Positions 1 through 5,969 are shown, numbered from the stretch's first letter. The stretch is 8,183 nucleotides of DNA from JBCBKZ01 sp039026975 (GCA_039026975.1 JBCCLI010000301.1:1-8183), one strand, 5' to 3'. Program-made: numbers and translations. Notes: generated by a model from the letters alone, not told the origin.

Positions 1-890
1 CCTTCCTCAAACCACTGCTTGATTAGGTGGTGAGAGATGCTGGTAAAAGAGGGGAGTTTCAGTCTACCTGAAAGGAGTTCTTCCGTAAAAACTTCCCGGC
101 TAAACCATCTGGCATTTTCTAATTCTCCATCATGTAAGATGACCTCTTCATTACTGGCTTGTGCCCGGTATCCCAACATAAGGGAGGCTGGAAAGGGCCA
201 AGGCTGAGAAGAGACATAGGTGGAGCTAATGACGTTAATGTTGGTCTCTTCATATACTTCACGCTTAATGGTTTCTTCTACTGATTCCATAGCTTCTACG
301 AAACCTGCCAGCACAGAATATCGGCCTACTGGCCAGTTAGCCTTCCTCCCCAGTAGGCACCTTCCATCATGTTCCACCAATACAATCATAGCTGCGTCTG
401 TACGCGGAAATTGGTCATGGGCCTTTTCCGGATTCAAGCAGGTACGTGCAAAGCCTCCTTTCGTAGAGATAGTTTTATACCCACACCTTCCACAATATTG
501 AGCTGAAGCATGCCAGTTGGATAGGTATGCTGCAAATGCCAGAAGGGCGTTCTCCTCATGTGAGATATTTTCTGATTTACTTCTCAGCCTCGCCCACTCG
601 GTTTTACCCATAACTTCTGCAGAGAGTTCTGAATGATCTTTTATAAAGGTAGCCAGGAAATATTTTCCCTCAGTTAAACCCAGAAAGATGGCTTCTTCAG
701 GAAAAGGGATTTGATGTTTTTCCAGTAGAACAGGAAGTGAGGTATTTTTAGCAAAGAGATTTTTGCTATCCCATACAGGGATGAAGCGGGCCGCAGGATC
801 TTCTATGATCTTCTTATGCCCATTTCCATTCCCTCTTTCCAAGCCCTTTCTATCAAGAAACTGCGTCAAATAAAATAGCGTATCCTGCAT
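1..890 (-). CDS. nudC: NADH/NAD(+) pyrophosphatase NudC (Nudix), C-terminus cut by window edge
   Basis: The frame is open from an ATG at 890-888 to the left edge, giving 296 residues. The family usually has about 260-310, so only a few C-terminal residues should be missing. NudC hydrolyses NADH/NAD to NMN(H) and AMP and, in E. coli, removes NAD caps from RNA. It is cytosolic. Visible in order are a divergent N-terminal domain (about 1-125), a zinc-ribbon segment (C133, C136, C151), a Nudix domain from about 162, a Nudix box at 196-218 (G196, E202, R210, E211, E214, E215), and the NudC hallmark SQPWPFPAS at 228-236, which separates it from other Nudix enzymes. Two oddities: the expected fourth zinc Cys is Lys156, and the Nudix-box glycine is Asn217. 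The start is supported by a Shine-Dalgarno 3 bases upstream. Identity is firm. Full activity is inferred, because the glutamates are intact. Confidence 0.94.
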   Translation of the reverse strand, partial: MQDTLFYLTQFLDRKGLERGNGNGHKKIIEDPAARFIPVWDSKNLFAKNTSLPVLLEKHQIPFPEEAIFLGLTEGKYFLATFIKDHSELSAEVMGKTEWARLRSKSENISHEENALLAFAAYLSNWHASAQYCGRCGYKTISTKGGFARTCLNPEKAHDQFPRTDAAMIVLVEHDGRCLLGRKANWPVGRYSVLAGFVEAMESVEETIKREVYEETNINVISSTYVSSQPWPFPASLMLGYRAQASNEEVILHDGELENARWFSREVFTEELLSGRLKLPSFTSISHHLIKQWFEE

Positions 891-892
891 TT

Positions 893-898
893 TCCTTC
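893..898 (-). promoter_or_regulatory. Ribosome binding site of nudC
   Basis: On the minus strand the sequence reads AGAAGGAAAATG, so an AAGGA core sits 3-4 bases before the ATG at 890. This fixes the start of nudC. It is notable because most genes in this window have no recognisable Shine-Dalgarno. Confidence 0.6.
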
Positions 899-922
899 TT
901 TTGCCTGCCAGTTAGCCAGATT

Positions 923-950
923 TTTTTGATTCTCCAAAGAGAATCAAAAA
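923..950. repeat. Perfect 12-bp inverted repeat with 4-base loop
   Basis: Bases 923-934 and 939-950 are exact reverse complements (TTTTTGATTCTC / GAGAATCAAAAA) around the loop CAAA. The element lies in the nudC leader, 33-60 bases upstream of its ATG. It abuts the next hairpin (950-980), whose U-tract is the same T-run that forms one arm here. Read on the minus strand it is not followed by a T-run, so it is not a classical terminator by itself. It may extend the terminator, protect an RNA 3' end, or act in the nudC leader. Confidence 0.7.
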
Positions 951-980
951 CTCCATTGGACTAAGGAAGGCCAATGGAGT
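950..980 (-). terminator. Intrinsic terminator after the sigma factor/membrane protein operon
   Basis: A perfect 10-bp stem (950-959 with 971-980, ACTCCATTGG / CCAATGGAGT) encloses an 11-base loop. On the minus strand it is followed directly by TTTTG, extending the T-run begun by the last stem base. It sits 36 bases past the stop codon of the minus-strand gene at 1016-1438, the expected place for a rho-independent terminator separating that gene from nudC. Confidence 0.75.
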
Positions 981-1015
981 CTCAGACATATAAAATACCA
1001 GGATAAACTAACTTG

Positions 1016-1438
1016 TTACTTACCCTTATCTGATTTGGGTGGAGCATCATCTCCCTGATCATCGTCTTTATTTTCTTCCTCTTCCTCCACATCAAAGACT
1101 TCTACGTCAAATTTATTCCACTTGCCTTTGAAGCCTTTCTTAAAAGCCTCTCTTTCTTCAGGGCTCATATCCTTCATTTTCTGGCGTATTTTTTCCCTCC
1201 ATCTGTCTTTCATTCTATTTTTAAACCAGTGTTTCTCTCTTCTCCTACAGGAACCACCAGAAAACAGGATTTTAGACAGAACTAATAAACCTAGTGCCTG
1301 TACGAAACTGATTACAGGCCCATTAAATAAGGAGGGAATCAGCGCATTCCACAATATCATAACCAGGAATGCTGTTCCTAATACGCCCAGAATCCCGAGT
1401 AAGAACATTTTTCCGCCATTTTTTCTTCTTCTACACAT
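1016..1438 (-). CDS. Small two-helix membrane protein downstream of ECF sigma factor
   Basis: A 140-residue protein of unassigned function. After a basic N-terminus (RRRK) come two hydrophobic helices (about 11-31 and 41-60) joined by a short loop with WNALIPSLF and NGP. The second contains QALGLLVLSKILF, which I recall in small Bacteroidota membrane proteins beside sigma factors. Residues 64-106 are strongly basic and helical, including MSPEEREAFKKG. The tail from about 111 is very acidic (EEEEE, DDD). Basic residues on both sides of the helix pair suggest that both ends face the cytoplasm. It lies 69 bases downstream of the sigma gene with no terminator between, so co-transcription is likely. 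A regulator or anti-sigma role is only an inference from position. The start could also be Met11, which has GGCGG upstream. The first ATG is preceded only by a weak GAG. Confidence 0.8.
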   Translation of the reverse strand: MCRRRKNGGKMFLLGILGVLGTAFLVMILWNALIPSLFNGPVISFVQALGLLVLSKILFSGGSCRRREKHWFKNRMKDRWREKIRQKMKDMSPEEREAFKKGFKGKWNKFDVEVFDVEEEEENKDDDQGDDAPPKSDKGK

Positions 1439-1507
1439 ATCTCACAACTTGATGATGCAATAAATTCTTTTGTAAAAACGGTAATTCAATTGGTTTATCT
1501 CTCCTCT

Positions 1508-2089
1508 TTAGAGGCCCTCATATAATTCTGCCAGTCTTTTCCGCAGGTATACCACAGCATATCTCTTCCTAGATAAAAGGGTATTTACAGACACTCCTGT
1601 TAGAGCAGAGATTTCTTTAAAGCTTAAATCTTCAAACTCATGCATTTCAAACACCTCCCTCTGGGCTTCTGGAAGTTCCTCCAGGGCTTCTTCAAGTTCT
1701 TCCATGATGATGGTACGCGTAAGCATCACATCTGGGCTTTGAGAAAAGTCTGGTAATATGTCTGCTAAGCCTGGAACATCTTCCTCTTTCAGATTTTTTT
1801 TATCTACATCTGAGAATGAAGCGGTTCGTTTCTTCCTGTAAATATCAGTAATTCTGTTTCTGGCTACCGTAAAGAGCCAGGACTGGACCTGATTAATAGA
1901 GTCAAGACCCGTTGAAGAAAGCTGATAGAATACGTCCTGCAACACATCCTCAGCATCTACCCAGTCAGGTACCCTAGACCGAATGAATGCCAACAGCCTG
2001 GCAGATTCATTCTCTATCACATCCCCTATTCTGGGAGGTGTATCAGCTGACACTACTGACTCGACTTTTATATTCCATGAATTCTCCAT
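1508..2089 (-). CDS. ECF-type RNA polymerase sigma factor
   Basis: A 193-residue sigma-70 family protein of the extracytoplasmic function type, which directs RNA polymerase to a specific promoter set. Region 2 covers about 27-90, with DAEDVLQDVF at 46-55 (core binding) and WLFTVARNRITDIYRKKR at 71-88 (region 2.3/2.4, DNA melting and -10 recognition). A linker of about 40 residues follows, then region 4 at about 132-187, with LPEAQREVF and the helix-turn-helix FKEISALTGVSVNTLLSRKR for -35 recognition. Regions 1 and 3 are absent, as normal for ECF factors. The ATG at 2089 has no Shine-Dalgarno. No classical anti-sigma (ASD or zinc-binding HxxxCxxC) gene adjoins it; the next gene in the operon is a small two-helix membrane protein. 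The sigma's own stimulus and regulon cannot be read from the window. Confidence 0.92.
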   Translation of the reverse strand: MENSWNIKVESVVSADTPPRIGDVIENESARLLAFIRSRVPDWVDAEDVLQDVFYQLSSTGLDSINQVQSWLFTVARNRITDIYRKKRTASFSDVDKKNLKEEDVPGLADILPDFSQSPDVMLTRTIIMEELEEALEELPEAQREVFEMHEFEDLSFKEISALTGVSVNTLLSRKRYAVVYLRKRLAELYEGL

Positions 2090-2133
2090 GCATAGAGGTA
2101 GACGGGTAGAAGAGGTAAATATTTTTCCCCGCT

Positions 2134-2156
2134 AAAAAAAGCCTGCTACCAGGCTT
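2134..2156 (-). terminator. Strong intrinsic terminator of the outer-membrane protein transcript
   Basis: On the minus strand AAGCCTG and CAGGCTT form a perfect 7-bp stem with loop GTAG, followed by an unbroken T-run (the A-run 2134-2140 on the plus strand). It ends transcripts coming from the gene at 2344-3348 and isolates the sigma factor gene, whose start is only 45 bases further on. The sigma promoter must therefore lie in that short space or overlap the terminator. Confidence 0.85.
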
Positions 2157-2343
2157 CTTCATGGTGTACGTGCATACATGGGAAAGGATAGTCTGGTAGG
2201 TAAGGGAGTACATTACACCACCCCTTTTCTGCGCGCCTAGTTGACAGGATAAGTCCAGGGAAAACTACTAAGGTAATTTTCCACCTTTGTAGGTATTTAT
2301 CCAGTAAGCCTGAAAGTCAGGGGAGAGTGCCTTGGCTGGTTAC
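2157..2343 (-). other. Gene-free 3' stretch between stop codon and terminator
   Basis: About 187 bases lie between the stop of the minus-strand barrel gene and its terminator. I see no convincing reading frame. There is only a small hairpin (CCTGA AAG TCAGG at 2309-2321) and weak partial symmetry near 2160-2180. It is probably a long 3' untranslated region, though a small RNA ending at the 2134-2156 terminator would fit equally well. Confidence 0.4.
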
Positions 2344-3348
2344 TTAATTAACAGCCCTAGACCATAGTTTAGAAGGAGGTACAGCGAACAGAGACACCTT
2401 GATGAAAGGCGTGAATGTCTGGTCAAATGTCCATACCCTATCACGTGTAGGTTTACCGGGTTCTACCAGCACAGCGTTTAGGGGCTGGGCTACTCCAGCA
2501 GTGATACTTACGCCTGCCATATCACATAGGAGCTTTTCAATCCCAAAGGCAAGTCCTATATGAGAACGTCTATACTCTAATGCACCATATCCATCAAGCG
2601 TAGCTCTGGTGATTAGATAGCTTGAGCCTTCAGCTGATAGCTCAGCTACATAATTCAGCCTATCATTTACTCTGTAAGTAAGTGAGACATCCTTAGGGAG
2701 CATAGCATCTAAAATAAGTCTATCACTGATGGACTTTTTATAAAGAACGGAAGGAAACACCCTAACCCTCCCAAAGGCACTAGAGGCATATAAACCCAAA
2801 CCTAGTTGCTGGTTATTGATCCTTCTGAACTGATAAATAGCAGAAAAAGTGTAGGAGTATTGACTACCATCATTTATGTCTAAATCATCAGATCTTATCG
2901 AGCCTCTTGCGTAAAAGCCTAACTGGTTACCTGAGGGTAGGTCATATTCTCCTATTAACCCAATGTTGAGGTTATTCAACTTCAAGGGATTTTCTACAGG
3001 CTGTGCTACTGTCTCCCCAAAGAAAGAACGCTCATTTTTAAAGCCAGCTTCTCCTATCAGGGTAGCTTTCCCTTTAATGATTAGGGGCACTCTTAGCTTG
3101 GCAGAAACTAAGCGGTTATCATCTTTAAGATCTGTGAACGTAATGGCTTGCCCACCTGTGGAGATAAGGTTTGATGAACTGGGAAGATTTTGATAGGTGA
3201 ATTGAAAAAATTTAGGGCGGGGATCAGCAAACTGAAACTTGGGAGCTTCTTTGATCCTTTTCTTAGTAGATACAGTTTGCTTTTGCGCACAAACTTTGCA
3301 CAAAGAGCTGAAAGCTAGGAACAAACATATCCAGCTTGTCTTTTTCAT
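2344..3348 (-). CDS. Exported outer-membrane beta-barrel-like protein, function unknown
   Basis: A 334-residue protein with a clear signal peptide: basic start MKKTSW, a hydrophobic core to about 16, and a cleavage site after VCA with Gln22 as first mature residue, typical of Bacteroidota. A short basic segment follows (about 23-34). The rest is a run of alternating hydrophobic/polar strands separated by short turns rich in N, D and G (for example GLIGEYDLPSGNQLGFYARG, LGLGLYASSAFGRVRV, DVSLTYRVNDRLNYVAELS), and the final strands end in FIKVSLFAV. This is the look of an outer-membrane beta barrel. It resembles the uncharacterised DUF6268-type barrels, but that assignment is from memory and unverified. 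It is preceded by AGGGGA as Shine-Dalgarno, transcribed alone, and ended by the terminator at 2134-2156. No transport substrate or partner is evident. Confidence 0.85.
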   Translation of the reverse strand: MKKTSWICLFLAFSSLCKVCAQKQTVSTKKRIKEAPKFQFADPRPKFFQFTYQNLPSSSNLISTGGQAITFTDLKDDNRLVSAKLRVPLIIKGKATLIGEAGFKNERSFFGETVAQPVENPLKLNNLNIGLIGEYDLPSGNQLGFYARGSIRSDDLDINDGSQYSYTFSAIYQFRRINNQQLGLGLYASSAFGRVRVFPSVLYKKSISDRLILDAMLPKDVSLTYRVNDRLNYVAELSAEGSSYLITRATLDGYGALEYRRSHIGLAFGIEKLLCDMAGVSITAGVAQPLNAVLVEPGKPTRDRVWTFDQTFTPFIKVSLFAVPPSKLWSRAVN

Positions 3349-3354
3349 TGATAG

Positions 3355-3360
3355 TCCCCT
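3355..3360 (-). promoter_or_regulatory. Ribosome binding site of the outer-membrane protein gene
   Basis: On the minus strand AGGGGA lies 6 bases before the ATG at 3348, good Shine-Dalgarno spacing. It supports this start, which also gives an intact signal peptide. Confidence 0.6.
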
Positions 3361-3590
3361 TAAATAGTAACCTTATAAAATATTACCTTGAATTATAAGT
3401 ATCGTTTCTTCATATAGGTGCTTTAACATAAGATTAACGAATGCAACCTTCTATTTCATCTGTGCAGGAAAGAATAAGAGAAAAAGTGTATAAAAGGCTC
3501 TTTAAAATGCACATAATTTCTTTCCTTTCCTACTAAAGACAATAAGCGTGCAGAAAAGTGACCTTAACTCACATATTTTTTATGGTAGAT

Positions 3591-3608
3591 GGAAATGTTA
3601 ACCTTTCC
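3591..3608. promoter_or_regulatory. Operator-like 18-bp dyad upstream of lipoprotein gene
   Basis: GGAAATGTTAACCTTTCC is symmetric about GTTAAC, with 8 of 9 base pairs matching (only 3596/3603 fails). It lies 62 bases before the lipoprotein ATG and about 240 from the divergent start. The symmetry suits binding of a dimeric regulator, but no regulator is encoded next to it, so this is a candidate only. Confidence 0.35.
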
Positions 3609-3670
3609 GGGCACTCATTAGTTTAACTTCGTAGCTAACCTACTAACAACATCAACGCTAATACCCTAAT

Positions 3671-4471
3671 ATGAAAATACTATCCTTTACCTTCCGTCTA
3701 GTAATCTCGGCATCTGCTATCTTATTTTGGGTACAGTGCAGTTCACCTACTACTGGGGAGGGGGCTACAGAGCCAGAAGATGCTCTCATGAGCCCTAACC
3801 CGGCAGCCGAGGGTTTTAATCTTGAGGCTTCGGATGCTAAAGCCATAGAAATAGCAGATGAAGTCATGCAGGCTATGGGCGGAAGAAAAGCATGGGATGA
3901 TACAAGACACCTAAGTTGGAACTTCTTTGGCTTCAGAACACTCACCTGGGATAAACATTCAGGGAATGTGAGAATAGACATTCCTTCTGATTCTACCGTT
4001 ATGTTATTTAATATCTTTTCAAAAGAGGGTAAGGTCAGCATGAAGGGAGAACCTGTAACTAATGCAGACTCTTTGAGTAAATATCTTAGTAGAGCTGAAT
4101 TTATATGGATTAATGACTCCTACTGGTTAGTGATGCCTTTTAAATTAAAAGACTCAGGTGTTACTCTGGGATATGAAGGGCAGGATAGTACCTTAGCAGG
4201 AAATTTATCTGATGTATTATCTCTTACCTTTGAGGAAGTGGGAGTTACGCCTCAGAATAAATACTTAGTATATGTAGATCCTGAGACAAATCTGATCACT
4301 CAATGGGATTATTTTGCAGACGCCACCCAGGAAACGACTGAGCGAAAGTATCCCTGGAATGATTACCAACAATATGGAGACATTATGCTTTCTGGAAATA
4401 GAGGCGAACGTGGGATTACAGACATTAGGGTTGAGGGTTCTCTACCGGAAAGTGTATATACAGAATTTTAG
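3671..4471 (+). CDS. Putative lipoprotein of unknown function, possibly LolA-like fold
   Basis: A 266-residue exported protein. The N-terminus has a basic start, a hydrophobic stretch (8-21) and Cys23 followed by SS and a low-complexity linker (about 24-50, TGEGATEPED), as in lipoproteins. The lipobox WVQC is atypical, with Gln at -1, although Bacteroidota are tolerant there. No acidic export signal directly follows the Cys, so a periplasm-facing location is more likely than the cell surface. The mature domain starts near A55 with AIEIADEVMQAMGGRKAW, then WNFFGFRTLTWDKHSGNVRID and short strands with many aromatics. This recalls a family of Bacteroidota lipoproteins with a LolA-like half-barrel (DUF6503-like), an assignment from memory. 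The ATG at 3671 has no Shine-Dalgarno but gives the full signal sequence. The Fe-S carrier gene begins 52 bases downstream with no terminator seen, so co-transcription is possible. Confidence 0.82.
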   Translation: MKILSFTFRLVISASAILFWVQCSSPTTGEGATEPEDALMSPNPAAEGFNLEASDAKAIEIADEVMQAMGGRKAWDDTRHLSWNFFGFRTLTWDKHSGNVRIDIPSDSTVMLFNIFSKEGKVSMKGEPVTNADSLSKYLSRAEFIWINDSYWLVMPFKLKDSGVTLGYEGQDSTLAGNLSDVLSLTFEEVGVTPQNKYLVYVDPETNLITQWDYFADATQETTERKYPWNDYQQYGDIMLSGNRGERGITDIRVEGSLPESVYTEF

Positions 4472-4523
4472 ACAATGAGCCGGAAGTGAGACGCTGGCCC
4501 GGCAACATAAGCGTTATCAAATT

Positions 4524-5642
4524 ATGTTATTTGGGAAGAAATCTAAGGATATTACGAAGGAGAGAGTGTTGGCAGCGCTAAGCCATGTGGATGATCCTGA
4601 TCTAAAGAAGGACCTGGTGACCCTTAACATGATTGAGGGCTTAGTGATAGATGGGAAAAAGGTATCTTTCTCCGTAGTGCTCACTACGCCTGCTTGCCCC
4701 ATGAAGGAAGCCATCCAGTCCGCTTGCATAAATGCGATTAAGCTTATGGTAGATGCAGAGGCCGAAGTAAGTGTAAAGATGACTTCAAGGGTATCTGCAG
4801 ACACTACGAATCAAACGCTTCCAAATATTAAGAATATAGTAGCCATTTCCTCAGGGAAAGGAGGTGTAGGGAAATCCACCCTCTCAGCTAATTTAGCTGT
4901 TTCTCTAGCCCAATCCGGGGCTAAGGTAGCCCTCTTAGATGCAGATATTTATGGCCCCAGCCTACCTCTTATGTTCGGCTTCCAGGGAGAAAGACCCAGG
5001 ATGCAGGAAATAGGAGGCAGGGATATGCTCATTCCCTTTGAGAAACACAATGTTAAGCTCATGTCTATTGGCGTACTAGTAGGGAGTGGGCAGGCTATCG
5101 TGTGGCGGGGGCCCATGGCCTCCAAGGCCCTCAGACAACTGATCTTTGATACCTACTGGGGAGAAATAGATTACCTTTTGTTGGACCTTCCGCCGGGAAC
5201 GGGCGACATACATCTTACCCTGGTACAGGCTTTACCGCTCACTGGCGCAGTAGTCATCACCACTCCACAGAAAGTAGCTGTAGATGATGCGAGTAAAGGG
5301 GCAGATATGTTTTCCAATCCACAAATAGGGGTACCTGTACTAGGGGTAGTAGAGAACATGTCCTACTTTGTCCCATCAGATGCACCTGACAAGAAATACA
5401 AACTTTTTGGGGAAGGTGGCGGACAAAAACTAGCAGATGCACTCCGGGCTCCTCTCTTAGCCAAAATACCTATGCGGGAAGGTGTAGTAGATAGTGGAGA
5501 TAAAGGCGTACCGGCAGTTGCAGGGGATGATCCCATTATGAGGAAGGCATTTCATACCCTCAGCCAAAAACTGGCCCAACAAATAGCCATAAGAAACGCC
5601 CAGCGTCCCCCCACTTCTCCAGTAGAAGTGAGTATTCCATAA
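4524..5642 (+). CDS. mrp: Mrp/ApbC-family iron-sulfur cluster carrier ATPase
   Basis: A 372-residue cytosolic P-loop ATPase (MinD/Mrp class) that transfers Fe-S clusters to target proteins. The N-terminal DUF59/MIP18 domain (about 10-88) carries the TPACPMK signature with Cys58. The ATPase domain (about 102-355) has the deviant Walker A GKGGVGKST at 111-119 with its signature lysine, DADIYGPSLP at 139-148, VWRGPM at 193-198, and the Walker B/switch region LLLDLPPGTGD at 218-228. Where well-studied Mrp/NBP35 proteins have a CxxC after ENMS-F, this one has ENMSYFVPSD (277-286). Its only cysteines are 58 and 68, so it cannot bind a bridging cluster in the classical way. I recall the same lack in other Bacteroidota homologues. 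The nfu gene follows 81 bases downstream, which fits joint work in cluster delivery. Family identity is firm. Confidence 0.95.
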   Translation: MLFGKKSKDITKERVLAALSHVDDPDLKKDLVTLNMIEGLVIDGKKVSFSVVLTTPACPMKEAIQSACINAIKLMVDAEAEVSVKMTSRVSADTTNQTLPNIKNIVAISSGKGGVGKSTLSANLAVSLAQSGAKVALLDADIYGPSLPLMFGFQGERPRMQEIGGRDMLIPFEKHNVKLMSIGVLVGSGQAIVWRGPMASKALRQLIFDTYWGEIDYLLLDLPPGTGDIHLTLVQALPLTGAVVITTPQKVAVDDASKGADMFSNPQIGVPVLGVVENMSYFVPSDAPDKKYKLFGEGGGQKLADALRAPLLAKIPMREGVVDSGDKGVPAVAGDDPIMRKAFHTLSQKLAQQIAIRNAQRPPTSPVEVSIP

Positions 5643-5669
5643 ATTTTTTTTCATACCTTAGTAGTCATA

Positions 5670-5685
5670 TCAGTACGGCTACTGA
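5670..5685. repeat. 6-bp perfect hairpin between mrp and nfu
   Basis: TCAGTA and TACTGA pair perfectly around CGGC. A T8 run lies upstream (5644-5651), just after the mrp stop, and none lies downstream on either strand, so it is not an intrinsic terminator. It might be an mRNA processing or stability element in an mrp-nfu transcript, or an operator before nfu. Confidence 0.4.
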
Positions 5686-5723
5686 GAGTAACTGAACTAG
5701 AGTTATATTCGTAAACATATTTG

Positions 5724-5969
5724 ATGGACAATTCATTGCGATTAAAAATAGAGTCTGCCCTGGATTCTATCAGAGACTACCTAAGGTCAGATGGAGGGGA
5801 CGTTAAAGTCCATGACCTCAGGGAAGATATGATTCTAGAAGTAGAATTGCTCGGCAACTGTGAAGCCTGTAGTATGAGTAACATGACTATGAAAGCAGGT
5901 ATAGAGGAAGTTATTAAAAGAAGTATTCCTGAAATAGAAGGAGTGGTAGCTATTAATAGTCCTAACTAA
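5724..5969 (+). CDS. nfu: NifU C-terminal-domain (Nfu-type) Fe-S scaffold/carrier
   Basis: An 81-residue protein consisting only of the NifU C-terminal domain, which binds a [4Fe-4S] cluster between subunits and hands it to apo-proteins in the cytosol. Diagnostic segments are IRDYLRSDGGDVKVHDL at 17-32 and the cluster-binding GNCEACS at 44-50, with Cys46 and Cys49, followed by MTMKAGIEEVIKRSIPEIEGV. The usual Pro after the second Cys is Ser here. I chose ATG at 5724. The TTG codon just before it is in frame and would add one residue, but an ATG is the more likely start. No Shine-Dalgarno is visible. It lies downstream of mrp on the same strand. Because that Mrp lacks a CxxC, this protein may be the cluster-bearing partner of the pair (inference). 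The 6001-6027 hairpin follows 31 bases after the stop. Confidence 0.93.
   Translation: MDNSLRLKIESALDSIRDYLRSDGGDVKVHDLREDMILEVELLGNCEACSMSNMTMKAGIEEVIKRSIPEIEGVVAINSPN

Larger units (their letters stand above)
3349..3670. other. Divergent intergenic region, 322 bases
   Basis: This AT-rich gap separates the minus-strand barrel gene from the plus-strand lipoprotein gene and must hold the promoters of both. I looked for the Bacteroidota pattern (TTTG, about 19 bases, TAnnTTTG) on both strands and found no convincing full match. Its clearest structural element is the 18-bp dyad at 3591-3608. The only ATG-led frames are about 30 codons and look like chance. Confidence 0.6.

Noticed and set aside
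220..501. Plus-strand frame of 93 codons
   Set aside because: It is antisense to the clear NudC frame, which carries the Nudix box and SQPWPFPAS; the plus-strand translation shows no family features.
1122..1463. Plus-strand frame of 113 codons
   Set aside because: It mirrors the membrane protein gene; its hydrophobic look comes from the opposite-strand composition.
1502..1513. CCTCTTTAGAGG near-palindrome at the sigma factor stop codon
   Set aside because: A short stem with a 2-base loop and no T-run; probably incidental.
3441..3536. ATG-led 31-codon frame in the divergent intergenic region
   Set aside because: It has no ribosome binding site and no recognisable pattern; length is within chance for AT-rich DNA.
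3658..4041. Minus-strand frame of 127 codons
   Set aside because: It is a shadow of the lipoprotein gene, without start context or recognisable domains.
4479..4503. GCCGG/CCGGC possible stem between the lipoprotein gene and mrp
   Set aside because: Only 5 bp with a 15-base loop and no T-run after it, so not supported as a terminator.
5716..5723. CATATTTG, close to the Bacteroidota -7 box TAnnTTTG, just before nfu
   Set aside because: It ends directly at the nfu ATG, so transcription would start inside the gene, and no TTG lies at the right distance upstream.
5721..5723. TTG as start of nfu
   Set aside because: The next codon is ATG and the domain begins after it; TTG adds one residue without support from a ribosome binding site.
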